37,479 nt of DNA from Deltaproteobacteria bacterium. GTDB lineage: Bacteria; Desulfobacterota; Binatia; HRBIN30; CADEER01. Positions 7,506 through 16,883 of this stretch are shown one piece after another (position 1 is the first letter of the stretch; each line of letters begins with the position of its first letter). The notes beneath the pieces were generated by a model. The model did not search any database. It had not been told where the DNA came from and worked only from the letters and a program-made list of their open reading frames with translations. Made by a program: the position numbers and the translations under genes. The stretch covers positions 1 through 37,479 of the forward strand of contig JAJCZJ010000111.1 in assembly GCA_029262455.1 (NCBI GenBank), in the 5' to 3' direction.

Positions 7506-9100
7506 TCCGCAGCCTTGCGCTTGGCCTCGCCTGCTCGCTCCGCCTGCAGCCGACCGTCCTCCCCACCGCTGTGATCGACGAACTTCATCGAATCCGCGAT
7601 CGCATGATGTCCGGCTTCGTCTCGGATCAAACGATGCATCTGCTGACACACTTCGCGATAGGCTTGGTGCCCTTGAGGCGTCGTGCGCAGTTCGATCACA
7701 TGCATCGCTTCGCGCGCATTCATCTCCATGTAAAACCGCACCCGATACGCCATCGGCAACACGTAGGAAGCGACAGCGGTGTGCCCGACATCTGCGATGG
7801 CGCGATAAACTTCCGCTGCTTCATCCATCACAGATCGCCAATCCGCCTCGGCGCCGATCGAGCTCACTGCCGGTGACATCACATAGCCGTGATCGGGGCT
7901 GAGTGGCTGCCACTCGATCGACAACAGCCGATGCCGCTGGAGGTCTCGAAAAGCCCCGTAATCAGCCAACACATCGAAGCGGTAGGAAGTTCGCTCGAAT
8001 GCGCGACCCGGGCGATGGCGGCGATTCGTACGGTCGCCAACGTAGGTCCGCAACACTTCGGCGCGCTCGGCCGCCGTGAGCGCGCCGACACGTTTCTGAA
8101 GCTCTTCATCCGCCAAACCCGAGACGGCGTACAACGCCGCTGCCACGACCTTCTCTTCACCGTTGGGCTCAAAGTCGGTCAGCGTCACCAACGGGCTTGG
8201 CACTGGCACATCGTTACCCAACAACCGTCGCGCGACGGCCTCCATGTTGCGGCGCCCGGCCGCGAGGTACTCGACCGTCACGCCGCCGCGATCCGCCCGG
8301 TCGACTCGAGTCAGAAACGCCGGAATGACTTCGCGCAGCTCTACGAGCATCGCATCGGCGCACGACCGTACCTCGTCGAGAGCGTGCGCCTGCATTCGCA
8401 GCAGCAACTGTTCGTAAGCTTGGCCAGTTCCGAAGATACCGACGTTCGATTGCGTCGCAGCCGGCAACATACCGCGCAATGCATCGAGCGCCTTGGCGCG
8501 AATCGTCGCCCTGTAGACACCGCCAGACACACCTTCCTGGCGCGGCGAGCGCTCGGTATAGTACGCCACAGCCGGGTCGATCCAGCGAGCATAGACCTCA
8601 AACACTCGGTCGAGGCAGACGCGATAGCGCTCTTCTAACTCCGTCCCCACGATTTCGGCGGGAACCGTATAGCGCCATCGGCCGTGATCGCGGTCGGTAT
8701 ACGGGATGTAGCGGGTCGACTGCTCGAGGTACGCCATGAGCCGGCCCCACTCGAGCACCTTGGTGAGAATGTTCGACGCCCCCTCCACAGCGATATGCGC
8801 GCCTCCGAGCTGCGCGACAGAATCATCACCATACTCGGATAGGACTCGCTTGAAGAGCTTCTCCGACCGCTGTGTCCCGACGGCAGCCGTGACACCGACA
8901 CCTCCATCGTCGAGGAACTCATCGAGGAACAACCGACGAAGGCTCTTCGGCGATCGTGAGTAGCGAGCAAAAAGGGCGGCCTTCACCACCTCGGGCAAGT
9001 TGCGTAAGGCGAAAACAGGCCGATCCAAATTCGTAAAGAACGGCTCGAGCGCACGGCGCTCGGCTTCGTCAAACTCGCTATGGGTCAGACTTTCACTCAT
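7502..9100 (-). CDS. Long, tandem-domain ThyX-like (FAD-dependent thymidylate synthase family) protein
   Basis: A 532-residue protein made of two ThyX-type domains, about twice the length of classical ThyX, which methylates dUMP to dTMP with FAD and methylenetetrahydrofolate. The C-terminal half has the ThyX signature start RHRLLS (389-394) but lacks its end. The N-terminal half has EQSTRY (126-131), the signature end, but WGR (118-120) in place of RHR. Both halves keep the later helix motif (LRGMLPAATQSNVG; VLPMAYRVRFYMEMNAREA). Start at 9100 overlaps the DUF1015 gene by 8 bases. Long ThyX-like proteins of this sort are annotated as thymidylate synthases in several phyla; whether this one is active is not shown by the sequence. 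Confidence 0.87.
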   Translation of the reverse strand: MSESLTHSEFDEAERRALEPFFTNLDRPVFALRNLPEVVKAALFARYSRSPKSLRRLFLDEFLDDGGVGVTAAVGTQRSEKLFKRVLSEYGDDSVAQLGGAHIAVEGASNILTKVLEWGRLMAYLEQSTRYIPYTDRDHGRWRYTVPAEIVGTELEERYRVCLDRVFEVYARWIDPAVAYYTERSPRQEGVSGGVYRATIRAKALDALRGMLPAATQSNVGIFGTGQAYEQLLLRMQAHALDEVRSCADAMLVELREVIPAFLTRVDRADRGGVTVEYLAAGRRNMEAVARRLLGNDVPVPSPLVTLTDFEPNGEEKVVAAALYAVSGLADEELQKRVGALTAAERAEVLRTYVGDRTNRRHRPGRAFERTSYRFDVLADYGAFRDLQRHRLLSIEWQPLSPDHGYVMSPAVSSIGAEADWRSVMDEAAEVYRAIADVGHTAVASYVLPMAYRVRFYMEMNAREAMHVIELRTTPQGHQAYREVCQQMHRLIRDEAGHHAIADSMKFVDHSGGEDGRLQAERAGEAKRKAAE

Positions 9101-10376
9101 CGTCAAGGACGTGAAACACCAACCCTGTCTGCAGCTTCGGGTGAAAGTACGTCGACTTCTGTGGCATGACTTCACCGGCAAGACAGACGCTCTGCACCTC
9201 TTCGATCTTCGGAGCTCGCAAAAGAAAAGCCGCTTGAGCATTTCCGCTCTCAACGGACGAGAACGCAAGGTCATCCTCGTGGGTGTAGACAACCCGCCCA
9301 GCCTCGGTGTCCTCGAGATAATCCACTCCGAGCGTCTGCTCGAACACAAACGCGTCGAGCACCGTCACATCGAGATCGCGCAAGACCGCCGGAACCTCGG
9401 ACAATGCCCGTTCGATCGCGCCCCAGTCTTTCGGTCGCAACAAGTAGGCCCCGCCGTGCCCCCGCAAGCGTAGGGCGAGCACTCCTTTTGCCGACTCCGC
9501 TTCGAGCCGCGTTTGCAGATCTTTCGCGTTCGAAACTTCCACCGCCTCGACCGAGAACGCCTGCTCCAGCTTGCCCAACCACTCATCGGAGGAACCGAGC
9601 GGGCCACACCACAACCGGTGCGTCGGTAGGATCACCAGTCCCGACTCTTCCATCGGACAGAGGTACATCAGTAGATAGTTGTAGGCTGCCTGCTCGTCAC
9701 CGCCGGCGGCGCGCCGGCGATCTCGATACTCCAAGGCAGTTTCATAACGATGATGCCCGTCCGCGATGAAAACGCGCGTATTCGCGTAGCAGTCGCGCAA
9801 CACCGCCACATCGTCCGCAGCGCCGATACGCCAAACACGATGGCGGCCGCCGCGATTGTCACCGGCGTCGGTCCACGGCGAATCTTTGCGCGCTCGAGCG
9901 CAAATCTCTGCGATTCGATCGTCTCCGGAGGGGTAGATCCCAAAGATCGGGCTGAGATTCGTGCGGCACGTCTCCATGATCTTCAGCCGATCGGCCTTCG
10001 CTTTCGGGAAGGTGCGCTCGTGAGGCATGATATTGCCATCGGCAAACGGCTCGAGCCGTACAGACGCCAGCACACCGCTGCGCTCGCGTAGCGAACCGTC
10101 CGGCATCGCGAACTCCTGAACATACAGATAGAAGTTCGGCGATGTTTCTCGTACGAGCACGCCGTCGCGGCGCCAAGCCGCGAGGTCGCGGCCCGCTGCA
10201 GCATAGCGATCAGCTTCTTTGCTGAGAATCAGTCGCACAGCGTTGTGAGAACTCCGCGCATAGAGCTCATCGCGCTCGGCGTCGTCAATGACATCGTAGG
10301 GCGGTGCCAAGACCGTATCCATGTCGACAACGTCCGGATTGTAGTGAAGAGCCCGAAAAGGCCGCGCAGTAATCAT
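9093..10376 (-). CDS. DUF1015 family protein
   Basis: A 427-residue cytosolic protein of the DUF1015 family, widely conserved in bacteria and some archaea but of undefined biochemical role. Diagnostic segments are APPYDVI (residues 24-30), [13 protein letters not shown] (119-131) and [10 protein letters not shown] (205-214); the last, with its paired His, looks like an active-site or metal-binding motif. The ATG at 10376 is preceded by a good GGAG ribosome site. It lies 48 bases after purE and overlaps the ThyX-like gene by 8 bases, so it is probably expressed with purine and thymidylate genes. Similar genes elsewhere are often near serine or purine metabolism genes, but no function can be assigned here. 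Confidence 0.88.
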   Translation of the reverse strand: MITARPFRALHYNPDVVDMDTVLAPPYDVIDDAERDELYARSSHNAVRLILSKEADRYAAAGRDLAAWRRDGVLVRETSPNFYLYVQEFAMPDGSLRERSGVLASVRLEPFADGNIMPHERTFPKAKADRLKIMETCRTNLSPIFGIYPSGDDRIAEICARARKDSPWTDAGDNRGGRHRVWRIGAADDVAVLRDCYANTRVFIADGHHRYETALEYRDRRRAAGGDEQAAYNYLLMYLCPMEESGLVILPTHRLWCGPLGSSDEWLGKLEQAFSVEAVEVSNAKDLQTRLEAESAKGVLALRLRGHGGAYLLRPKDWGAIERALSEVPAVLRDLDVTVLDAFVFEQTLGVDYLEDTEAGRVVYTHEDDLAFSSVESGNAQAAFLLRAPKIEEVQSVCLAGEVMPQKSTYFHPKLQTGLVFHVLDDE

Positions 10377-10424
10377 CTCATCTCCTCGATTCCCGGCTCG
10401 TTCAACCTCGAGACCCGACGCAGC

Positions 10425-10925
10425 TCAGAGCTGTTGCTGCAACTTGGCATTCTTCGCCTCGACCTTTTTCGCCATGTTTTTCTTGAATCGCTTCATAGCC
10501 GCCGCCACCTGCGGATCGCTCAGGGCCAGGATCTGGGCCGCCAAGATTCCGGCATTCTCGGCACCGCCTACGGCGACCGTGGCAACCGGAACGCCCGAAG
10601 GCATCTGTACAGTTGCCAACAAGGCGTCCATTCCCTGCAACGGAGTTGCGTTGAGAGGCACACCAATCACCGGCGACGTCGTGTGCGCCGCAACGACACC
10701 GGCAAGGTGCGCCGCGGCGCCGGCGCCGACCACAAACACTCGGATCCCGCGCTTGGCGGCACCGCTGACATAGGATGAAACCCTATCCGGTGTGCGGTGA
10801 GCCGACATGACCTGCGCGTCACATTCGATACCCAGTTCGCGCAAACGCTCGACCGCGCCCATCATGACCGACCAATCACTATCACTTCCCATCAATACCG
10901 CTACGCGCGGCTTCGCTTTAGCCAT
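10425..10925 (-). CDS. purE: N5-carboxyaminoimidazole ribonucleotide mutase PurE
   Basis: Class I PurE, 166 residues, which moves the carboxyl group of N5-CAIR to give CAIR in purine synthesis. Signature segments are VLMGSDSDW near the N-terminus, the MSAHRTP loop with the catalytic His, and [16 protein letters not shown]. The C-terminus is lengthened by a Lys-rich tail ending in Gln residues. The ATG at 10925 has a GGAG site 9 bases upstream and is preferred over a TTG at 10949. No purK is adjacent. The gene lies 50 bases after purD in the same direction. Confidence 0.95.
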   Translation of the reverse strand: MAKAKPRVAVLMGSDSDWSVMMGAVERLRELGIECDAQVMSAHRTPDRVSSYVSGAAKRGIRVFVVGAGAAAHLAGVVAAHTTSPVIGVPLNATPLQGMDALLATVQMPSGVPVATVAVGGAENAGILAAQILALSDPQVAAAMKRFKKNMAKKVEAKNAKLQQQL

Positions 10926-10975
10926 CGTATCCAACTCCAAGTCTTCCAAAGTCCCAATCCGACATCAGATCCACC

Positions 10976-12250
10976 TCACCGCTGGCGCAACGCCCGGTGC
11001 GCGATGTCGCGACGAAAGTGCACGCCTTCCCAGCGAATCGCATCAACAGCACGATACGCTTCGCCGACCGCAGCATCGATATCCGACCCGATCGCCGTCA
11101 CACCGAGAACACGTCCGCCGGCGGTTACGACACGGCCCTCGTCGGTCGCGGTACCCGCGTGAAACACGACCCCGTCCGACCATTCTCGCAAGTCTTCGAG
11201 GCCAGAGATCACCCGACCCTTTTCATAATTGCCAGGATATCCCTCTGCCGCCATCACCACACACACCGCTGGCCGCTCATCCCACTGCGGCGACAGGGTC
11301 GACAACTCGCCGTCCACGGTCGCGTTCATCATCTCGAGGAGATCCCCGCGCAACCGCATCAAAATTGCCTGACACTCCGGGTCGCCAAATCGGACGTTGA
11401 ACTCCAACACCTTGGGCCCTTCACGCGTAACCATCAGTCCGGCGTACAACACACCGCGGTACCGGATGCCCCGATCAGCAAGGCCAGTAACGACCGGTCG
11501 CATCACCTCAGCCATCACCTGCTCGTGCAACTCTGCCGTAACGACCGGAGCAGGCGAATAGGCACCCATCCCCCCTGTGTTCGGACCGCGGTCGCCATCC
11601 AGGGCGCGCTTGTGGTCCTGCGACGAGGCAAGCGGCAAGACGGTCTGACCATCCGTCACCGCCATGAAAGATGCCTCTTCGCCCTCGAGAAACTCTTCGA
11701 CGACAACTTTGTCTCCGGCGGAACCGAAAACACGCGATCGCATGGTACGATCGATCGCGTCTTCCGCCTCCTCGACGGTGCTACAGAGGAGCACACCCTT
11801 CCCGGCCGCCAGCCCGTCCGCCTTGACGACGATCGGCGCACCTACCTCTCGGACATAGCGCCGAGCTTCGTCGGGGTCGGTGAATGTCGAATAGAAGCCT
11901 GTCGGGATACCGCACTCGCTCAAGAGATCCTTGGTGAAGGCTTTCGAGCCTTCCAGGCGCGCCGCAGCCGCGACCGGCCCGAAGCAACGCAGTCCATGAC
12001 CTTCGAGCGCATCAGCGATCCCGAGCGTCAGCGGCAGTTCGGGCCCCGGCACGATCAGATCGATCTTCTCAGCCCGGGCAAACGCAACCAGAGCCTTGAT
12101 GTCGTCGGCCGCGATCGCGACGATCTCCGCCACTTCCGCGATCCCGGCGTTGCCTGGGGCGCAATACAGCTTCGTCAGCAACGGAGACTGGCTGAGTTTC
12201 CACACCAAGGCGTGCTCGCGACCGCCGCCCCCAATGACAAGGACCCGCAT
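10976..12250 (-). CDS. purD: Phosphoribosylamine-glycine ligase PurD
   Basis: GAR synthetase, 424 residues, the normal length. It joins phosphoribosylamine and glycine at the expense of ATP in purine synthesis. The N-terminus MRVLVIGGGGREHALVWKL is typical, the ATP-grasp core contains VVKADGLAAGKGV, and LEFNVRFGDPECQ carries the metal-binding Glu and Asn. HKRALDGDRGPNTGGMGAYS is the conserved PurD segment. It starts 4 bases after the purH stop, so the pair is certainly co-transcribed. Confidence 0.97.
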   Translation of the reverse strand: MRVLVIGGGGREHALVWKLSQSPLLTKLYCAPGNAGIAEVAEIVAIAADDIKALVAFARAEKIDLIVPGPELPLTLGIADALEGHGLRCFGPVAAAARLEGSKAFTKDLLSECGIPTGFYSTFTDPDEARRYVREVGAPIVVKADGLAAGKGVLLCSTVEEAEDAIDRTMRSRVFGSAGDKVVVEEFLEGEEASFMAVTDGQTVLPLASSQDHKRALDGDRGPNTGGMGAYSPAPVVTAELHEQVMAEVMRPVVTGLADRGIRYRGVLYAGLMVTREGPKVLEFNVRFGDPECQAILMRLRGDLLEMMNATVDGELSTLSPQWDERPAVCVVMAAEGYPGNYEKGRVISGLEDLREWSDGVVFHAGTATDEGRVVTAGGRVLGVTAIGSDIDAAVGEAYRAVDAIRWEGVHFRRDIAHRALRQR

Positions 12251-12254
12251 GGGA

Positions 12255-13802
12255 CTAGTGCCTGAAGTGACGGACGCCGGTCATCACCATCGCCAGTCCG
12301 AGCTTGTCCGCGGCTTGGACGACTTCGTCGTCACGAACACTTCCGCCAGGCTGAACGACCGCGACCGCGCCAGCCGCTGCTGCCTCTTCGACACCGTCCG
12401 GAAATGGAAAGAACGCGTCACTCGCCAGCACCGAAGCTTCGAGCGAGATCCCAACACGGCCGGCTTTCGCGCGCGCCGCGTGAATCGGGTCGACCCGCGA
12501 CGTAGCACCGCCACCCACTGCGAGCGTCCGATCTTTCTCAACAAACGCGATGGCATTCGACTTCACGTGCTTGACCACTTTCATTCCAAAGCGCATGGCG
12601 GCGATCTCATCCGCAGTCGGTTGTCGCTTGGTCACCACTTGCATAGCTCCCGGGTCTTCCATCGACAAATCGACGTCCGCCGCCAAAGCTCCTCCAATGA
12701 CGCCGCGCAGGTCGCGGGTCACACCATCCATTGCGCCGGCGTTCCAGGTCATCAAACGGCGGTTCTTCTTCTTGCGGAGGAAGTCGAGCGCGTCGGCTTC
12801 GAACGAGGGTGCAATCAACACCTCCGTGAAGATTTCGTCGACGATTTTCGCCAACTCGAGAGACCAAGGTCGATTGCTGATCAAGATACCACCAAATGGC
12901 GACTCGGGGTCGGTGGCGAACGCGCGCCGGTAAGCCTCGGCTACATCCGACGCACTGCCAACCCCACAAGGGGTGTTGTGCTTCAGAATCGCCACCGTCG
13001 GATCATCCGAGAGAAATTCGCGCATCAGCCAAAGCGCGGCATTGATATCGACGATGTTGTTGTACGACAGCTCCTTGCCGTGCAACTGCTCGACGACGTC
13101 AAAAAAGTCTCCGTAGAGCGCTGCCGTTTGGTGCGGATTCTCGCCGTACCGCAAGTCCTGCACCTTGCGTAGACCTACGTGAATCGTCTCCCCGAAGGAC
13201 ACCGGTCCATCGTCGCCGCGACTCCCCAGGTAGTCTGCGATCGCACCGTCGTAGCGTGCCGTCGTCTGGAAGACCTTGCGCGCCAGGCGCGAGCGTGTGG
13301 CGTCGGCAACCTCGCCACTCTCCTGCATTTCCCCTAGCACGACTGCGTAGTCCGCAGGATCGACGATCACCGTAACGTCGCGGTGGTTCTTCGCAGCCGA
13401 GCGCAACATCGACGGCCCGCCGATATCGATATTCTCGATCGCATCCTCGAGAGAACAATCCGGCTTCGCGACCGTCGCTTCAAATGGATACAGATTCACC
13501 ACGACCATATCGATCGGCGCTATATCGTTCTCCGCCATTTGTTGGCGATGTGAATCGAGGTCGCGCCGGCCCAGCAGACCGCCATGAATTTTCGGGTGCA
13601 GTGTCTTGACCCGACCGTCGAGGATTTCGGGGGAGCCTGTAAAGTCAGAGACCGAACGCACCGGAATGCCCGCATCCGCGATCGCCTTCGCCGTACCCCC
13701 GGTCGAAAGGATCTCAACCCCCTGCTCGTGCAGACCGCGAGCAAAATCCACCACACCGGTCTTGTCGCTGACGCTCACCAGGGCGCGCATGACCTTCGCC
13801 AT
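12255..13802 (-). CDS. purH: Bifunctional AICAR formyltransferase/IMP cyclohydrolase PurH
   Basis: Full-length PurH of 515 residues, catalysing the last two steps of IMP synthesis. The N-terminal cyclohydrolase domain shows LVSVSDKTGVVDFA, STGGTAKAI and GRVKTLHPKIHGGLL. The C-terminal transformylase carries KHNTPCGVG with the catalytic Lys-His pair, and FFPFPDGVEEAAAAG. A strong GGAGGGG ribosome site precedes the ATG at 13802. It follows alr by 19 bases, so it is transcribed within the same run, although an internal promoter at the end of alr is possible. Confidence 0.97.
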   Translation of the reverse strand: MAKVMRALVSVSDKTGVVDFARGLHEQGVEILSTGGTAKAIADAGIPVRSVSDFTGSPEILDGRVKTLHPKIHGGLLGRRDLDSHRQQMAENDIAPIDMVVVNLYPFEATVAKPDCSLEDAIENIDIGGPSMLRSAAKNHRDVTVIVDPADYAVVLGEMQESGEVADATRSRLARKVFQTTARYDGAIADYLGSRGDDGPVSFGETIHVGLRKVQDLRYGENPHQTAALYGDFFDVVEQLHGKELSYNNIVDINAALWLMREFLSDDPTVAILKHNTPCGVGSASDVAEAYRRAFATDPESPFGGILISNRPWSLELAKIVDEIFTEVLIAPSFEADALDFLRKKKNRRLMTWNAGAMDGVTRDLRGVIGGALAADVDLSMEDPGAMQVVTKRQPTADEIAAMRFGMKVVKHVKSNAIAFVEKDRTLAVGGGATSRVDPIHAARAKAGRVGISLEASVLASDAFFPFPDGVEEAAAAGAVAVVQPGGSVRDDEVVQAADKLGLAMVMTGVRHFRH

Positions 13803-13821
13803 CTCTCCCCTCCTCGCTTTC

Positions 13822-14934
13822 TTATCGAATTACCCTAGGTACGCGTCTTCCGACTCGCGTGAAGACTTCGTAGGGAATCGTATCGCATGCCCGTGCCACC
13901 TCGTCGACAGGGAGGGCCACGCCGTGAGCATTGCCCCAGACGACAACCGGGTCGCCGACAGCGACGTCCTCCAGATCACTGACGTCAACCATCGTGACGT
14001 CCATGCAAACCCGCCCGATCACAGGCACCCGGCGCCCCCGCACGCCGACTTCTCCCCGGTTCGAAAAGCCCCTTCCATAGCCGTCGGCGTAGCCCATCGG
14101 CAAGACCGCGATGCGGGTCGGACGCTGAGTCACAAAGGTCTGATCGTAGCCGACGTGGCGACCGACCGGGACCTCCCAAAGTCGCCAGACCGTGGTCTCG
14201 AGGGTCATCACCGGGGTCAGAATGATACCCGCCGCGGTACCCGGTAAAACACCGTATAAACAGACTCCCGGCCGCACCATGTTCCAGTGCGTATCGGCCC
14301 GCGTCAGCGTCCCGACGCTATTGGCCAAATGGACATGAGTCGGAAGCATTCCCGCGCCGTCGAGCGTGGCGACGACATCCCTGAAGATCTCGACCTGCGC
14401 GTCGGCAAAGTCCGTATGGGCACTATCGGCGTTGCCGAGATGCGAAAAAAGGCCGGCGAGTTCGAGCCCGGCAGCCCGGCGGATGCGGTCTGCCAACAGA
14501 CCGACCTCTTGCGGCCGGACGCCGAGCCGGGTCATCCCAGTATCAACCTCGAGGTGCACCACCAGGTGGCCCGCGCCGACGGCCTCGATCATGGGCTCCA
14601 ACTCCTCGGCATCGACAATCGAGACAGCGAGGTCAGCACCGATCGCGTCCGCAACCCGGCTCGGATCGGTCCCGTAGAGCACTAGGATGGGATGTCGGAT
14701 CCCCGCGGCACGCAGCTCCAGGCCCTCGTCGACGGTCGCGACTCCGAAGGAGTCCGCGCCCGCGTCCTCGAGAACTCCGGCCACCTGGGCCGCACCGTGG
14801 CCGTATGCATCGGCCTTCACAACCGCCATCACCGCAACACCTGAGGCGGTCGCCGCCCGGACTTCTCGCAAATTAGCGCGCAAACCTGCCTCGTCGATAT
14901 AGGCAACAGTTCGATGTGGCGATCGGCGGTTCAC
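13822..14934 (-). CDS. alr: Alanine racemase Alr
   Basis: PLP-dependent alanine racemase, 370 residues with the GTG start at 14934, providing D-alanine for peptidoglycan. The PLP lysine lies in AVVKADAYGHGA near residue 40, the second-domain catalytic Tyr in GYDQTF, and RPGVCLYG is the conserved segment after the barrel. A longer frame to 15345 would run antisense through thiS and is rejected. There is no clear ribosome site. It is the first gene of the minus-strand operon and is divergent from thiS, with about 110 bases between the two starts. Confidence 0.94.
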   Translation of the reverse strand: MNRRSPHRTVAYIDEAGLRANLREVRAATASGVAVMAVVKADAYGHGAAQVAGVLEDAGADSFGVATVDEGLELRAAGIRHPILVLYGTDPSRVADAIGADLAVSIVDAEELEPMIEAVGAGHLVVHLEVDTGMTRLGVRPQEVGLLADRIRRAAGLELAGLFSHLGNADSAHTDFADAQVEIFRDVVATLDGAGMLPTHVHLANSVGTLTRADTHWNMVRPGVCLYGVLPGTAAGIILTPVMTLETTVWRLWEVPVGRHVGYDQTFVTQRPTRIAVLPMGYADGYGRGFSNRGEVGVRGRRVPVIGRVCMDVTMVDVSDLEDVAVGDPVVVWGNAHGVALPVDEVARACDTIPYEVFTRVGRRVPRVIR

Positions 14935-15045
14935 GGACAGAAGGGGTCGAGTACCAAACCGAATTAGTGAAGTAAACTCACTTGGGCCGGCTCCCGGCAA
15001 ATTGGCCCGGTTGTATTGCCACCAGGCCCTGTTTATCGTTTTGCG

Positions 15046-15246
15046 ATGCGGCTGAAGCTCAACGGCGAAGATCACGAGCTCGCGAACGGCGCTACCATTC
15101 GCGACTTGCTCGCTGATCTCGACCTGACAAAAAAACGAATCGCCGTCGAGGTCAACCGCGCTATCGTCGCCCGCGAAAGCTATCACGAGAAGATCTTGCA
15201 AGACGGCGACGTCGTCGAGGTCGTGCACTTTATTGGAGGAGGCTAA
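15046..15246 (+). CDS. thiS: Sulfur carrier protein ThiS
   Basis: A 66-residue ubiquitin-like sulfur carrier. The fold is recognisable from the start [12 protein letters not shown], the helix RDLLADLDL, and [10 protein letters not shown]; it ends with the required Gly-Gly (HFIGGG), where thiocarboxylate forms. The ATG at 15046 gives the normal size; a TTG at 15016 is possible. Its stop is 8 bases before thiG, and the thiG ribosome site (GGAGGAGG) overlaps the thiS end. The thiF-type activating enzyme is not in the window. Confidence 0.93.
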   Translation: MRLKLNGEDHELANGATIRDLLADLDLTKKRIAVEVNRAIVARESYHEKILQDGDVVEVVHFIGGG

Positions 15247-15254
15247 ACAAGCGG

Positions 15255-16031
15255 ATGTCCGAGGATACCTACACAATCGGTGACATGACGTTTCGCTCGC
15301 GCCTGATCGTCGGCACTGGAAAGTACCGCGACTTCGAGCAAACACGCGCCGCGATTGACGCCTCAGGAGCGGAAATCGTCACCGTCGCCGTGCGCCGCGT
15401 CAATATCACGACCCGCGACGAGGCCAACCTACTCGACTTCCTCGACCTCGACCGCATCACGATCCTGCCCAACACCGCCGGCTGCTACACCGCCGAAGAC
15501 GCCGTCCGCACCTGTCGCCTGGCGCGCGAGGCCGGCGTCGGGTCCTTGGTCAAGCTCGAGGTGATTGGCGACGAGAAAACGCTTTTCCCCGACGTACCGG
15601 CAACCATCGATGCCGCGCGCACACTCGTCGCCGACGGCTTCACGGTCCTTCCCTACCTCAACGACGATCCCATCGCGGCTCAGCGCTTGGCGGACATCGG
15701 CTGCGCGGCAGTCATGCCTTTGGCCGCCCCGATCGGCTCGGGACTCGGGATCCGCAATCCGTACAACCTCAAGATCATCCTCGAACAGAGCAGCGTACCG
15801 GTGATCGTCGACGCTGGTGTCGGTACCGCGTCGGACGTCGCCAAGGCAATGGAACTCGGCTGCACCGCGGTCCTATTGAACACCGCCATCGCCGGCGCCG
15901 ACCAGCCCATTATGATGGCGCAAGCGATGAAACTCGGAGTCGAGGCCGGACGCCTGGCCTTTCGCGCCGGACGCATTCCACGCAAGCTCTACGCCACCGC
16001 CTCGAGCCCGATCGAGGGATTGCTGGACTAG
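15255..16031 (+). CDS. thiG: Thiazole synthase ThiG
   Basis: A 258-residue TIM-barrel enzyme that makes the thiazole phosphate of thiamine from deoxyxylulose phosphate, dehydroglycine and ThiS thiocarboxylate. Evidence includes [14 protein letters not shown] at the N-terminus, [23 protein letters not shown], the Schiff-base Lys in LVKLEVIGD, and [14 protein letters not shown]. The length is normal. It forms an operon with thiS, and thiE follows after an 84-base gap holding repeat-like hairpins. Confidence 0.96.
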   Translation: MSEDTYTIGDMTFRSRLIVGTGKYRDFEQTRAAIDASGAEIVTVAVRRVNITTRDEANLLDFLDLDRITILPNTAGCYTAEDAVRTCRLAREAGVGSLVKLEVIGDEKTLFPDVPATIDAARTLVADGFTVLPYLNDDPIAAQRLADIGCAAVMPLAAPIGSGLGIRNPYNLKIILEQSSVPVIVDAGVGTASDVAKAMELGCTAVLLNTAIAGADQPIMMAQAMKLGVEAGRLAFRAGRIPRKLYATASSPIEGLLD

Positions 16032-16053
16032 TACCAACAGCCAACAGTGACGC

Positions 16054-16102
16054 GACTGGAGGGCTAAAGCCCGCCCTACGCAAGGCTGGCCGCGCAGCGC
16101 GG
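16054..16102. repeat. Small dispersed-type repeat with hairpins between thiG and thiE
   Basis: Inside the 84-base thiG-thiE gap there is a GGAGGGCTAAAGCCCGCCCT segment whose GGGCT and AGCCC arms can pair, and then a perfect GC palindrome CCGCGC-A-GCGCGG at 16090-16102. No T run follows. It resembles short intergenic repeats that are scattered in GC-rich genomes, but only one copy is seen here, so this status is inferred. It could dampen transcription or stabilise the upstream mRNA end. Confidence 0.45.
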
Positions 16103-16115
16103 GTCGGGAGCGGAA

Positions 16116-16742
16116 ATGTTCGACCTCTATGTCGTGACAGATCGAAAAGTCGTCCCATCAGGCCGGACGCTCTGCGATGTCGTCCGCGGCGCAGTGACCG
16201 GCGGCGCAACTGGAGTTCAGCTGCGGGAGAAAGACCTCGCCACCAACAGCCTACTCAGTCTCGCTCGCGAGCTACGGCTGATTACCAAAGAGCACGACGC
16301 CAAGCTGCTCATCAACGATCGGGCCGATATCGCCCTCGCCGTCGACGCCGACGGTGTCCAACTACCCGCATCGTCGTTTGCCGTCGAAGATGCCCGCCAA
16401 CTTCTCGGCAACGAGAAGCTCATCGGCGTATCAACCCACAGCGCCGCCGAAGCTCGCTCCGCAGCCAACGCCGGCGCTGACTTCATTCTCTTCGGGCCCG
16501 TCTATGACACCCCAGAGAAGCGTCGTTACGGGAAGCCGCAAGGAATCGGCACCCTACGCAGCGTCGACGCGACCATTTTAACTCCGGTCATCGCAATCGG
16601 AGGAATCGACGAGTCCAACTTACACGAAGTCCGCGACACAGGCGTCGCTGGCGTCGCCGTAATTCGCGCAATCATGGCCGCACCGAATCCCGAAGAAGCA
16701 GCCCGGCAGATTCTCACGACTTGGTACGCGACCCCACACTAA
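16116..16742 (+). CDS. thiE: Thiamine-phosphate synthase ThiE
   Basis: A 208-residue TIM barrel coupling HMP pyrophosphate to thiazole phosphate to form thiamine phosphate. The start FDLYVVTDR, the pyrophosphate-binding QLREKDL, LLINDRADIALAVDADGVQL, FGPVYDTPEKRRYGKPQG, and PVIAIGGI are diagnostic. Length is typical. It is the third gene in the thi group, and ends before a repeat-filled convergent gap. Confidence 0.95.
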   Translation: MFDLYVVTDRKVVPSGRTLCDVVRGAVTGGATGVQLREKDLATNSLLSLARELRLITKEHDAKLLINDRADIALAVDADGVQLPASSFAVEDARQLLGNEKLIGVSTHSAAEARSAANAGADFILFGPVYDTPEKRRYGKPQGIGTLRSVDATILTPVIAIGGIDESNLHEVRDTGVAGVAVIRAIMAAPNPEEAARQILTTWYATPH

Positions 16743-16749
16743 ACGCGAA

Positions 16750-16883
16750 CTTTGTGCCTTAAAATCTTCGTGCCTTTGCGCCTTAGTGTGGAAATTTCTT
16801 TTTGGCGTTGCTCGGTAGCAATCACCCCTGCCCCGAGGAAACAGTCCCATGAAAATTTCACACAAAGGCACGAAGGCACAAAG
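16750..16883. repeat. Inverted repeat element (MITE-like) between thiE and the DUF3604 gene
   Basis: The left arm (16750-16798) and right arm (16851-16883) are near inverted copies. The left arm contains CTTTGTGCCTT, TTCGTGCCTTTG and GAAATTTC; the right arm contains GAAAATTTCACACAAAGG, CACGAAGGCACAAAG. The left arm has additional bases between its blocks. The roughly 50-base centre is unrelated. The region is AT-richer than its surroundings. A separate direct repeat of ATCTGCGG follows at 16909-16926. Together they occupy most of the 225-base convergent gap. The shape is that of a non-autonomous mobile element or dispersed intergenic repeat. Confidence 0.65.

Noticed and set aside
10997-12265. 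A 422-residue plus-strand open frame opposite purD
   Set aside because: The minus strand encodes a complete, recognisable PurD.
14935-15045. TPP riboswitch upstream of thiS
   Set aside because: No conserved THI-box segments are visible, and the gap is short with the divergent alr promoter also in it.
14935-15345. Longer alr start
   Set aside because: It would read antisense through thiS and the start of thiG. The GTG at 14934 gives normal length.
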